Origin: Desulfobacterales bacterium
GTDB taxonomy: Bacteria > Desulfobacterota > Desulfobacteria > Desulfobacterales > UBA11574
Length of the DNA: 24,253 nucleotides
Assembly (NCBI GenBank): GCA_012974475.1
Contig: JAAXQD010000260.1
Coordinates: 1-24,253, forward strand
Direction of reading: 5' to 3'
Below, piece after piece: positions 16,578 through 23,647 of this stretch. The notes under the pieces were generated by a model that was not told where the DNA came from, did not search any database, and saw only the letters and a program-made list of their open reading frames with translations. The first letter of the stretch is position 1. The number at the start of each line of letters is the position of its first letter. Made by a program: the position numbers and the translations under genes.

Positions 16578-16865
16578 ATGGGGATGAGTAAATTTGAAAA
16601 AAGATTGTGTATTTTCGCCATTGTATTTGTGGCAATTTATATTGCCGCAATGGTGATAACCGTTCACTCAAGGGTGAGTAGCCCGGAAAAGGTCACACGG
16701 ATTGAGTCGGTAGACCCCGGTGCGGGTGAAGGTCAGATGATGCTGGCGGAACTTTTTCTTCCAATGGCAATATTTTTTTCGGTCACCGTCTGTTTTATAA
16801 TGGTCAAAAACAAGCGATCAAAATCGGTTCTCGAAGCTGAAGAATCGGATGAAGAGTACCCATAG
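16578..16865 (+). CDS. Small membrane protein, two predicted helices
   Basis: The 95-aa product has hydrophobic segments at residues ~9-29 (LCIFAIVFVAIYIAAMVI) and ~58-78 (LFLPMAIFFSVTVCFIMV), a polar loop rich in Gly/Glu between them and an acidic tail (EAEESDEEYP). The start is uncertain: ATG 16578 and ATG 16584 are both possible after AAGG, and a TTG at 16542 is in frame without support. No family recognised. It converges with the thioesterase gene. Confidence 0.55.
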   Translation: MGMSKFEKRLCIFAIVFVAIYIAAMVITVHSRVSSPEKVTRIESVDPGAGEGQMMLAELFLPMAIFFSVTVCFIMVKNKRSKSVLEAEESDEEYP

Positions 16866-16945
16866 CCGGTTTGGTTTTTTAGGTCCGTTCGTTTGCTCCA
16901 AATGCCTTGTATCAGAATTGCCCTAACCGGTAAGCATTACGGATT

Positions 16946-17419
16946 CTATTCAGACAAAGACTCTTCAGATATCCGAACCATCACCAATTCACCCTTTGCA
17001 CATACCGTTTCTTTGACAGAGAGCGTCATGGAAACAATCACTTTGCGGCCCCGGATTTCTTTCACTTTTCCACGGAGTTCCAAGGTTTCATTCATCGGCG
17101 TCGGAGCCAAATAATCCACATGTAAAGCGGCGGTGACATAGCGTGAGGCCGGATCTGTATCGGTTTTACTTCCGTTTTTAAGATACGTTGCTGCGTAAGC
17201 TGTACCGGCGCCATGACAATCCATTAAGGATGCGATCAATCCGCCGTATACATTTCCTGGAAAACCACCGGTATGATAGTGTTTGGGCTTAAAGCGGCAT
17301 ACGCTTTCTTCTCCATCCCAATAGCTTTTTATGTGTAAGCCATGTTCATTGAGTCTGCCACATCCAAAGCAGCTTGCGAAATTCTCCGAATAGTAATCTT
17401 GAAAGGCTTTCATGGTCAT
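16946..17419 (-). CDS. PaaI-family hotdog thioesterase
   Basis: This 157-aa protein has the hotdog-fold acyl-CoA thioesterase layout: an N-terminal CFGCGRLNEHGL motif (residues ~17-28), then GGFPGNVYGGLIASLMDCHG with the catalytic-helix Asp, and a C-terminal beta segment (VDYLAPTPMNETLELRG, VSMTLSV). It should hydrolyse an acyl-CoA, with the substrate unknown. Two starts, ATG-ACC-ATG, are adjacent and the SD is weak. It is monocistronic by position, 200 bp from its upstream neighbour. It looks intact among decayed genes. Confidence 0.88.
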   Translation of the reverse strand: MTMKAFQDYYSENFASCFGCGRLNEHGLHIKSYWDGEESVCRFKPKHYHTGGFPGNVYGGLIASLMDCHGAGTAYAATYLKNGSKTDTDPASRYVTAALHVDYLAPTPMNETLELRGKVKEIRGRKVIVSMTLSVKETVCAKGELVMVRISEESLSE

Positions 17420-17623
17420 ATGGTTATCTTTTTCTAAGGTTGTGTTAACGTTTTTTGAATTTTTTTTGCGGACAAAGGATCTATATTGTTCTTCAGGTTT
17501 CCTATTAAAGTATAACCTTTGGAGGCGCTTGCCAAGAACATTTACGACGATTCAGGGGATTGGCTAAAGTTTCTGTTGGCGTGCACGGCTGAAAATCCAT
17601 TGCAGCAATGCGCAGATTTTCGC

Positions 17624-17899
17624 TTAATTTTCTGCAATGTTATGTTCGTTTATCCCGATAAAGATAAGGTTTTCAAACTGTTTGTTAAGGGGACCCAGTT
17701 TCTTTTGAAGCACATCTCTACCAAAAGGGTAAATGGTCTTTAGGTCGTTGGTATCAATAAAAATCTGATAGAACCTCTTGCCATGCGTAATTAACGTATC
17801 GATCAACTCGTGTGCAGAATTTCCGTCAAAATCACCGGCCAATTTCAGGTGGAGGGTGTCTCGGGTTTCAAAAGAAAAAATGTGGAAATTTGATGCCAT
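17624..17899 (-). CDS. STAS-like domain protein
   Basis: The 91-aa product from ATG 17899, preceded by AAGGGG 7 bases away, resembles an anti-sigma-factor-antagonist (STAS) fold. It has an initial strand (IFSFETRDTLHLKLAGDFDG), a helix (SAHELIDTLI), the strand QIFIDTNDLKTIYP in the position of the usual phosphorylatable Ser loop, and a last strand LIFIGI. The usual D-[FL]-S motif is replaced by DTNDLKTIY, so phosphorylation is doubtful. An in-frame upstream start at 17947 has no better ribosome site. The partner is unknown. Confidence 0.65.
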   Translation of the reverse strand: MASNFHIFSFETRDTLHLKLAGDFDGNSAHELIDTLITHGKRFYQIFIDTNDLKTIYPFGRDVLQKKLGPLNKQFENLIFIGINEHNIAEN

Positions 17900-18024
17900 G
17901 GGTTGGCCCCTTTGTCTGTATTTTAAATTGCATTCTATTTTATGCAATAATCATGCATAACCGAATCGTTTTATCTTCTTTAAAAAATTCAATTGGTTAG
18001 CTGAATGGAAAGGGGATTGGACCC

Positions 18025-18057
18025 ATAATATTGTGAAACAAGCACCACAATTATTAT
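18025..18057. repeat. Imperfect inverted repeat
   Basis: ATAATATTGTG (18025-18035) and CACAATTATTAT (18046-18057) are near-perfect reverse complements around a 10-base loop. No T-run follows. The function is unknown. Confidence 0.35.
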
Positions 18058-18133
18058 GTAAAGATTTACATATTCAATAATGTAGAAAAATTGGAAAAGG
18101 CGGGGTCGATCGCCGGACAGTTAAAAGACCGCG

Positions 18134-18328
18134 TCATTGATCAGGTTCGGTGGTCTCTGTCAGCACGCCCGGTGTATTGGTCACCATGATGTTTTGCCGG
18201 GTTGCGGCATCAATATCGATATTGTCATAGCCCACCGCGATGTTGGAGATGACTTTGAGAGATGAAAGCTCGTCCATCACCTGTGAAACGATCCTGTCGT
18301 TCAATAAGCTGACCAGGCCTGCCTTTCC
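18134..18328 (-). pseudogene. Fragment of a D-isomer 2-hydroxyacid dehydrogenase gene
   Basis: The reverse strand from 18328 reads GKAGLVSLLNDRIVSQVMDE, LKVISNIAVGYDNIDIDAAT and MVTNTPGVLTETTEPDQ before a stop at 18134-18136. This matches the N-terminal catalytic domain of glyoxylate/hydroxypyruvate reductases (usual text: LKVISNYAVGYDNID, TNTPGVLTEATADL). The start, the NAD-binding domain (G-x-G-x-x-G) and the active-site Arg/Glu/His are absent, and similarity is lost right after LTETT. It is about 65 codons of a usual ~320. It starts 6 bp after the GNAT stop, so deletion on both sides is likely. Confidence 0.75.
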
Positions 18329-18334
18329 TCAATA

Positions 18335-18829
18335 CTATCTGAACCGTCGTTCAAATTGCTGTTCGATAACCTCCGTACCCCACTGCATGCCACTGCGTTG
18401 TTCTATAAGTTTGAAACCATGCTTCTCGTAGAGATATCTCGCAGGATTCAGTCCCTCAAAAGTCCAGAGGTAAATTCTTCTGTAGCCTTTGTTACGGCAA
18501 AAGTCCACGGCCGAATGGATCAGCCGGTTGCCGATGCCTTTCCCGCGCATCGCATCGGACACGATGAACCAGCGGAGATGCGCACCCTTGCCGGTGTTGT
18601 GAATCCCGTCGATGGTAATGGATCCTTCAACACGGCCTTCCAATGAAGCCGTCCAGAAGCCATCTCGATTTTTGTCATATCTTCCGATGAATTCTGCAAG
18701 TTCGGCGGCCACCTTTGATTCGAAGAAGTGGCCGAATTCCCAATGCGCATGGTAGTAGGTTCCATGGAGTTCAACCACCCGGCCGATGGAACCGGGGATA
18801 TGGCCCCTGGTTATATTAATGTCCGACAT
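18335..18829 (-). CDS. GNAT-family N-acetyltransferase
   Basis: The 164-aa protein has the GNAT acetyl-CoA-binding signature AMRGKGIGNRLIHSAVDFCR (residues ~93-112; R-G-x-G-I-G core) and the C-terminal strand LNPARYLYEKHGFKLIEQ. The N-terminal region (IGRVVELHGTYY, WEFGHFFESKVAAEL) matches the type often fused to, or found beside, MarR regulators. The substrate is unknown. GGAG sits 5 bases before ATG 18829. It looks intact, although both neighbours (the dehydrogenase and nitroreductase pieces) are fragments. Confidence 0.85.
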   Translation of the reverse strand: MSDINITRGHIPGSIGRVVELHGTYYHAHWEFGHFFESKVAAELAEFIGRYDKNRDGFWTASLEGRVEGSITIDGIHNTGKGAHLRWFIVSDAMRGKGIGNRLIHSAVDFCRNKGYRRIYLWTFEGLNPARYLYEKHGFKLIEQRSGMQWGTEVIEQQFERRFR

Positions 18830-19053
18830 ATGGACTCCGATTTAGTTTTTTTGATTGGAATAGAATGTTTGTATCCTTTGCATTTGAGCCGATCTTGGCA
18901 ATGCCAGGTGATGGGTCCAGGCTTACGTATCGGCAGTCTATGATACCTGAATTTGGGATATCCCACCATCATTCTGCCAAAGCATTCGTGGCCTTTGAGA
19001 AGTGAGAATGCCTCTGTCATCAGGGTAAACCCTATTTCAGCGGAGCTGCAGGG
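18811..19053 (-). pseudogene. C-terminal remnant of a nitroreductase-family gene
   Basis: In one reverse-strand frame the text reads GHECFGRMMVGYPKFRYHRL followed by PIRKPGPITW, ending near 18904. This is the characteristic end of ferredoxin-linked nitroreductase-family proteins of Desulfobacterota. The preceding part (SSAEIGFTLMTEAFSLLK) is a shortened, weak match, and the FMN-binding N-terminal region is absent. The frame then runs on to a stop at 18811, inside the GNAT start. It has no start codon of its own with a ribosome site. Confidence 0.65.
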
Positions 19054-19057
19054 TGCT

Positions 19058-19216
19058 TCATTCCAAGTGATAAATTTCTTGTACGATCTCCGCAAACCAG
19101 GGCGGCTTTTGAACGATAACGTATATTAAAACCAGGCCGATAATGGGTATCGGTATGACCGCATCAATAATTCCGAGAAGGCATAAAATCAAGAGGGATT
19201 TTGTTCTCATGTTCAT
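19058..19216 (-). CDS. 52-aa small membrane protein
   Basis: From ATG 19216 (or ATG 19210) the product is MNMRTKSLLILCLLGIIDAV, then a long hydrophobic stretch with IPIPIIGLVLIYVIV and a polar tail, KPPWFAEIVQEIYHLE. One or two closely spaced helices are likely. The sequence is well composed for a membrane protein, with a charged N-terminus and an aromatic/acidic tail, so I favour a real gene. The SD is not clear. It lies 46 bp after the next upstream gene on the same strand. The family is unrecognised. Confidence 0.55.
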   Translation of the reverse strand: MNMRTKSLLILCLLGIIDAVIPIPIIGLVLIYVIVQKPPWFAEIVQEIYHLE

Positions 19217-19262
19217 AGTCTGAAGGTTCCCATATCATAAAAAAGGATCAAACCTGAATGTT

Positions 19263-19724
19263 CTATCCAAGAAGTGAAAATCGGAAATCACAACATTCAG
19301 CGCCTTCCATTATAGTTTTTGTTCTTCTTAACTCGATCTGTGGATTAAATCCTTTCATAAATGAAAAATCCCTGTCGCACGAAAGAAAGAATCCGATATC
19401 TTTTATACCCATTTTTTCATACATCTGTGCATATTCACAGTGGGTGACATCAAAGAATAGCGTGGTTTCATTTTCTTTGAGCATCTCTAGGGTCAATGCA
19501 TTATCTTTTGCCCAAACTTCTTTTACGATTTTAGACAGTTCAGCTATGGTGTTCCCCGAATATGTCTGTGCCGACTTTTTCCCGGACGCGACTGCATCTT
19601 CGCCGATGACGTTTTTGGCGATTTCTATGGCTTTTTCATAACCGATCTCTCGAGCAAAACCGTAAATGAGCGAAGAGACAATCGGCGCTTGTATTTCACG
19701 GCACTTTTGATGCGTTATTTTCAT
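19263..19724 (-). CDS. L-2-amino-thiazoline-4-carboxylate hydrolase family protein
   Basis: The 153-aa product from ATG 19724 matches the family named for the hydrolase that opens 2-amino-thiazoline-4-carboxylate on the way to L-cysteine in Pseudomonas. Visible traits are an N-terminal helix pair, GYEKAIEIAKNVIGEDA, and the conserved core FFDVTHCEYAQMYEKMGI with Cys-Glu-Tyr, then FFLSCDRDFSF and the end GAECCDFRF. Family members in anaerobes are widespread and mostly untested, so the substrate is open. AGGGGG is 10 bases before this ATG; an earlier in-frame start would overlap the STAS gene. It follows the STAS gene by 23 bp, likely as one operon. Confidence 0.8.
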   Translation of the reverse strand: MKITHQKCREIQAPIVSSLIYGFAREIGYEKAIEIAKNVIGEDAVASGKKSAQTYSGNTIAELSKIVKEVWAKDNALTLEMLKENETTLFFDVTHCEYAQMYEKMGIKDIGFFLSCDRDFSFMKGFNPQIELRRTKTIMEGAECCDFRFSLLG

Positions 19725-19747
19725 TTCAGATGGACCCCCTTCCACGA

Positions 19748-20119
19748 TCAGTCGTTGAGGCCTTTCAGCCAATTAAGGGCGTGTTTTTTGTCCCGGCAAT
19801 CAAAGTGTCTTATTTCTGCACTGACAAAATGCCCGGCAACTCGCGGCAAAATCGACAAAAAACCACTGTCGGTCACCGCTGCAACTCTCTCGATGTGTTG
19901 ATGATGATTTTTGACAAATTTTAGATGAGAGACCAACGCCGCAAAGTCATTCCATCCCGGGAACGACTCAGCGTAAATCATCAATCCGTTGAGTTTGCCT
20001 TTTTCTTCGATAAAAGGATCGATTTTTTTCGCCAGCCTCGCAAAATCCGACGATTCCAAGGGGCCATCGGGGGTTACGATAAGTATCCCCTCATCCTTCA
20101 ACAATTCGTGATTCAGCAT
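19748..20119 (-). CDS. SpoIIAA-like STAS protein
   Basis: The 123-aa protein resembles the SpoIIAA-like (DUF3478-type) STAS family. It has a first strand ILIVTPDGPLESSDFARLAK, a second strand LNGLMIYAESFPGWNDFAAL, a conserved His-rich helix (VKNHHQHIERVAAVTDS) and an end ALNWLKG. Such proteins are thought to bind small hydrophobic ligands or act as regulatory adaptors; the role here is unknown. AGGAG is 8 bases before the ATG. The 243 bp upstream presumably hold its promoter and contain an imperfect phrase like the CACAGATGAACACGGAT motif often seen between genes. Confidence 0.82.
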   Translation of the reverse strand: MLNHELLKDEGILIVTPDGPLESSDFARLAKKIDPFIEEKGKLNGLMIYAESFPGWNDFAALVSHLKFVKNHHQHIERVAAVTDSGFLSILPRVAGHFVSAEIRHFDCRDKKHALNWLKGLND

Positions 20120-20362
20120 TTCAATATCTCCTGTTTATTGTGAATGGTGTTTTATGCATCTGAACTTGTAAATTAAACAGATCAGACATTCTTCTCGTTT
20201 TGTTTGCGCTCATTTAGGGCCAAAATTTTTTTCGGCAAATCTATACCTTAGGGCACAGATGAACACGGATTATCAATAAATTCAAGCTTTTGAACTCAGA
20301 TCTGTTAAAATATACATCCCATTTAATTGATATTGACAGACATGGACACGACATCGCCAATG

Positions 20363-21325
20363 TTATTTGAGCGCCTCAAGTGCTTCTTTGGCGGCGTCTA
20401 TCACCTCAACGGGGTACGGACCGTTCAAGAGCGTTTCTATCTTTGGGATGACCCCTTTATCCCCGGCGTTGCCCAAAAGGTAGAGAATGTCTCCTTTGAC
20501 CGCATCTTCTGCCCGGGGAAAACAATCCCATAAAAATGGGATGGTATGGCCGGCCAGTTCACGGTTTTCCTCGGCTATGGTTTCAAACACGACCATGGCA
20601 GCCAGGCGAACCGGCCATTTTTTATGGACCAAGAGGTCCATGAAGGCCGGGAAGATTTCTCCACAGCCGAGCATCATGTTGGCAACCTCCACAGCGCTCC
20701 CTTCTTCAAACATGGCTTGCAGCGATGACGCACTGAGTTGAGAGGGATCCCGGTTCAATATCATATCGACCACTTCTTCGATCTGGATCGATCCGGTCCA
20801 GCGAAATTGATCTTCGAGTAAAACAGTGGGGGCGGAATGAATATTGTCGGATGCCGCTATTTCAGGAAAGAGCGCTCCATCGATAATGATCAATTTTATA
20901 GATTCGTTTCCCTTGGCAAGGGAGAGAAATTGCATGACCGTTTTCGGGCAAAAGGGACAATGGGGCATAATATAGATTTTCAGCCAGGCAGGGATCTGGT
21001 TATTAAAAAGCTTGGTCTGAAACGATACATTCACATGTTGGGCAGGGGTGTCACGGTTGGCCAAAACATTCAGAAAAGGTTCGAGCACCTTGCCTTCGGG
21101 AATCGCCTGGTATCGAACGTTGCCGACCTGGATTGCAGGGGGTGTCGATTCTTCGTCCTTTTCCGGTTTAACTTTGACGTTAGGGGCAATGCGCGTCAAA
21201 TTGTCACAGAAATCACGAAATATTCCGCTGCGTTCATCTTGGGTCAAGATCAGATCGATGAATATATCATCATCAAGTTCTTGGGCCCATTGGGTTATTT
21301 TCTGTGCGTCTTCTTTTGGAATCAT
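20363..21325 (-). CDS. Thioredoxin-fold (CPFC) and HEAT-repeat fusion protein
   Basis: ATG 21325 with AGGA 7 bases upstream gives 320 aa; a TTG at 21376 is in frame but overlaps the upstream gene and lacks an SD. Residues ~1-85 look like a thioredoxin fold without a CXXC motif. Residues ~90-205 are a second thioredoxin/glutaredoxin-like fold with IYIMPHCPFCPKTV (Cys ~123 and ~126) and the cis-Pro motif SAPTVLL. This double arrangement recalls protein disulfide oxidoreductases and AhpF N-termini. Residues ~215-320 are HEAT-like helical repeats (WPVRLAAMVVFETIAEE, DAVKGDILYLLGNAGD, IPKIETLL). It probably performs thiol-disulfide exchange on a partner held by the HEAT part (inference). It is cytoplasmic, as no signal is present. 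Confidence 0.82.
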   Translation of the reverse strand: MIPKEDAQKITQWAQELDDDIFIDLILTQDERSGIFRDFCDNLTRIAPNVKVKPEKDEESTPPAIQVGNVRYQAIPEGKVLEPFLNVLANRDTPAQHVNVSFQTKLFNNQIPAWLKIYIMPHCPFCPKTVMQFLSLAKGNESIKLIIIDGALFPEIAASDNIHSAPTVLLEDQFRWTGSIQIEEVVDMILNRDPSQLSASSLQAMFEEGSAVEVANMMLGCGEIFPAFMDLLVHKKWPVRLAAMVVFETIAEENRELAGHTIPFLWDCFPRAEDAVKGDILYLLGNAGDKGVIPKIETLLNGPYPVEVIDAAKEALEALK

Positions 21326-21365
21326 CTGTGCATCCTGGAACACACTCTGCGCGTGGAAAATAGCG

Positions 21366-22439
21366 TTAGCGAACAAGGGTGGATAGAAAACGTCTTGTTA
21401 TCTCATTTTCCACCCATTTCATATCATTTTTGGTCTTTCCTCTCCGGTAAATACGGGTGATCGCTTCTGCGTAGGATTTTGCGGTATGGTACCCTTCGGC
21501 CACGGCTTGCTCTACAATGAGCCAGTCATAGGTATGTGTAAATTTTTGAAACGCATCGATTATTTGAGGAAATATTTCTTTTGTAAAACTTTCGAGGAAC
21601 GCAACATAAAATGCCAGAGACGCTGTTTTCCGTTCTCTGGCTATATATGGAAGTGTTCCGTATTCGTTGGTGTCTGCAAGAAGGTCCTTAACGGTTCGGA
21701 CGAGCAGTTCGATGGGTGTGTGAGGGAACGCCGCAATAATTTCGCGCCATAGGTGACGATCAAAAACAGTATCCTGAATTTCACCCAGCTCGTGGTAGAT
21801 GTATTTGTCTGTTTCATCCACCGCAATTCTTGCGAAATTACGTTGTAACTCTTTGGGTGTCTGTTCTTTCAGCCCATAAATTTCAAAGGCAAACCTGAGA
21901 GCATACCGCCCGGATTTTTTTATATAAAATATTTGATCCCAGAGAAATAGTTTTGCCGGTTCTTGTCTTACAAAGATGCAATTGTCTTGGGACAGGGCAG
22001 GGATTGTCAGTAGATCACGGGCAAGCTCGTGACCGAGGATAAATACCGTGTATCCATTTACTTCTTTCTTTTCCTCGATGGAAGCGAGAAAAAATGTGGG
22101 TTTAAGGCTGCGAGCATACCCGCTTCCGTAAATGAATCCATGGGGCTCTAGAACCGCGTTGATCTCTGTGGCATCAAATGGGTCGAAACGACGTCCGAGA
22201 ATGGTGATGTCTCCGAATTCTTTTTCCAGAAGTTTTTCCCATTTTTCTTCTTTGTCGCCAATCCATTTTAAGACCTCGGAAGAGTCCTTTTCAACCCAGG
22301 GATCCAATCCTTTTTCCCATTTATATAGATCCCGCAATCTTAATGCCAAACCGCATATGGAATAAAGACCGGCATGTTGGGAATCCGCAATATCGCAGTT
22401 TTTCAGGACTTGGCCGGTGATGTCATCTATTTTGAACAT
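21366..22439 (-). CDS. Conserved-looking protein of unknown function
   Basis: The 357-aa protein has no signal, membrane segment or motif that I can assign. It contains a Cys-Asp pair near the start (NCDIADSQHAGLYSICGLAL) and a charged Trp/Lys-rich segment (YKWEKGLDPWVEKDS). A globular middle part follows, with FGDITILGRRFDPFD and HGFIYGSGYARSLKPTFFLA, and a C-terminal helical part ending RRFLSTLVR. It may belong to the group annotated in sulfate reducers and syntrophs as Sfum_1244-like, but I am not sure of that name. It lies 33 bp after the Sua5-like gene and 40 bp before the thioredoxin/HEAT gene, so it is within an operon. Confidence 0.75.
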   Translation of the reverse strand: MFKIDDITGQVLKNCDIADSQHAGLYSICGLALRLRDLYKWEKGLDPWVEKDSSEVLKWIGDKEEKWEKLLEKEFGDITILGRRFDPFDATEINAVLEPHGFIYGSGYARSLKPTFFLASIEEKKEVNGYTVFILGHELARDLLTIPALSQDNCIFVRQEPAKLFLWDQIFYIKKSGRYALRFAFEIYGLKEQTPKELQRNFARIAVDETDKYIYHELGEIQDTVFDRHLWREIIAAFPHTPIELLVRTVKDLLADTNEYGTLPYIARERKTASLAFYVAFLESFTKEIFPQIIDAFQKFTHTYDWLIVEQAVAEGYHTAKSYAEAITRIYRRGKTKNDMKWVENEITRRFLSTLVR

Positions 22440-22472
22440 TGGGTGTCTGCCTTATCGGGTGGAAAATACCGG

Positions 22473-23138
22473 TTACCCGATATCTGCGCCCCCGAGAACA
22501 GCAAAGATATCCTTTGCAGGGATTGCGCCTTCTCTCAGAATTTTCGGAAAATCATGTGTAACATCGACGACGGTTGATCCGATGCCGCCTTTGAGAGGTC
22601 CGGCATCCAGAATAAGGTCAAGCGGGTCGGCAATCAGCGGGTCTATATCTGAAACTTGTGAACACCCTGAATGGCCCGTAATGTTTGCGCTTGTGGCGGT
22701 TATGGGGCTTTTGAGCGCCTTGGCGAGCGCCAGGGCAACAGGGTGTTGCGGCATTCGGACACCGATCCTGTCTGTACCGGCGGTAAGATTTGCGGGCAAT
22801 ACCTTTTTGGCCTCAAATACGATGGTCAGTGCACCCGGCCAGAAGCATTCCATAATGCGAATGGCTGAAGAGGGGATTTGTTGAACCAGCTTTGTCAGAT
22901 CTTTTTGTTCGTGTATAAGGACAAGCAGCGGTTTATTATACGGCCGCTGCTTTATTTTAAAGACCTTGTCGACAGCTTTGATGTTCAAGGCCTCTGCACC
23001 CAGTCCATAGAGGTGCTGGGTAGGGAACATTATGACCCCACCGTTTTTAACGATCCGATAGGCCTCTAAGATTTGATCATGAGAGGGATTGAGAGGGTCA
23101 ACTTGAATGATCTTTAAGCTTTTTTGCTTTTTGATCAA
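22473..23138 (-). CDS. Sua5/YciO/YrdC-family protein (threonylcarbamoyl-AMP synthase-like)
   Basis: TsaC/Sua5 makes threonylcarbamoyl-AMP for the t6A37 modification of tRNAs reading ANN codons; YciO paralogues have a less clear role. From TTG 23138 the protein is 221 aa. It shows GGVIMFPTQHLYGLG (the usual FPTDTVYGLG is altered at two positions), KIKQRPYNKPLLVLI, ITATSANITGHSG and GSTVVD, covering the ATP/threonine cleft. A longer in-frame start at 23309 would lie deep inside purE and is unlikely. AAGGAG lies 13 bases before this TTG, which is loose, so the exact start is uncertain. It overlaps purE by 41 bp, suggesting translational coupling. Confidence 0.88.
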   Translation of the reverse strand: MIKKQKSLKIIQVDPLNPSHDQILEAYRIVKNGGVIMFPTQHLYGLGAEALNIKAVDKVFKIKQRPYNKPLLVLIHEQKDLTKLVQQIPSSAIRIMECFWPGALTIVFEAKKVLPANLTAGTDRIGVRMPQHPVALALAKALKSPITATSANITGHSGCSQVSDIDPLIADPLDLILDAGPLKGGIGSTVVDVTHDFPKILREGAIPAKDIFAVLGGADIG

Positions 23139-23634
23139 CTTGTTTTGCAAGCTCCTTTTTATACGTTTCCAGCATTTTTGTAAGGTTCGGGTCTGCAAGT
23201 GCCAGTATCTGTACGGCAAGGATACCTGCATTTCTTGCACCCGGCTTCCCGATGGATACGGTGGCGACAGGGACCCCCGGCGGCATTTGAACGGTTGATA
23301 GGAGTGCATCGAATCCCTGAAGGCATGAGGAATCTATGGGAACCCCTATGATCGGCAGCGAAGTATGGGCCGCCATAAACCCGGCCAGATGGGCTGCGTG
23401 TCCGGCTCCGGCAATAATGACTTTTATGCCCCGCTTATGGGCGGAAGTGGCGAATTTAATCGCCCTTTTGGGACTTCGGTGTGCGGAGGCAACCGTCATT
23501 TCATAGGATACCCCAAATTGTTTCAAAACCGAAGCGGCTTCTTCCATTATTTTAAGATCGGAATCGCTTCCCATGACAATCCCGACTTCAGGCGGCCGGC
23601 CGGATTGTTTCAAAGTTTTTTTTCCTGTTTTCAA
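23098..23634 (-). CDS. purE: 5-(carboxyamino)imidazole ribonucleotide mutase
   Basis: PurE converts N5-CAIR to CAIR (class I), or carboxylates AIR directly (class II), in purine synthesis. The 178-aa protein from TTG 23634 has GIVMGSDSDLKIMEEA (residues ~17-32), TVASAHRSPKRAI with the active-site His, AGAGHAAHLAGFMAA, and GVPVATVSIGKPGARNAGIL. The start is set by a perfect AGGAGG 5 bases upstream; the earlier in-frame ATG at 23736 would overlap the ATP-grasp gene by 89 bp. No purK-type gene is adjacent: the upstream ATP-grasp protein looks RimK-like. Confidence 0.95.
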   Translation of the reverse strand: MKTGKKTLKQSGRPPEVGIVMGSDSDLKIMEEAASVLKQFGVSYEMTVASAHRSPKRAIKFATSAHKRGIKVIIAGAGHAAHLAGFMAAHTSLPIIGVPIDSSCLQGFDALLSTVQMPPGVPVATVSIGKPGARNAGILAVQILALADPNLTKMLETYKKELAKQVDQKAKKLKDHSS

Positions 23635-23639
23635 ATAAA

Positions 23640-23645
23640 CCTCCT
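23640..23645 (-). promoter_or_regulatory. purE ribosome binding site
   Basis: A perfect AGGAGG on the reverse strand lies just after the ATP-grasp stop (TGA ending at 23648) and 5 bases before TTG 23634. It decides that purE starts at the TTG and not at the upstream ATG. Confidence 0.85.
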
Positions 23646-23647
23646 TT

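Noticed and set aside
18240..18646. + strand frames opposite the GNAT gene
   Set aside because: The reverse strand carries the complete GNAT acetyl-CoA motif and an SD, so these are shadows.
20250..20272. GGGCACAGATGAACACGGAT phrase as a dispersed repeat
   Set aside because: It resembles a motif often seen between genes, but only one copy is visible here, so a repeat cannot be shown.
20837..21460. 207-codon + strand frame opposite the thioredoxin/HEAT gene
   Set aside because: The reverse strand encodes the CPFC thioredoxin fold with a sensible start, and the + frame crosses two real genes.
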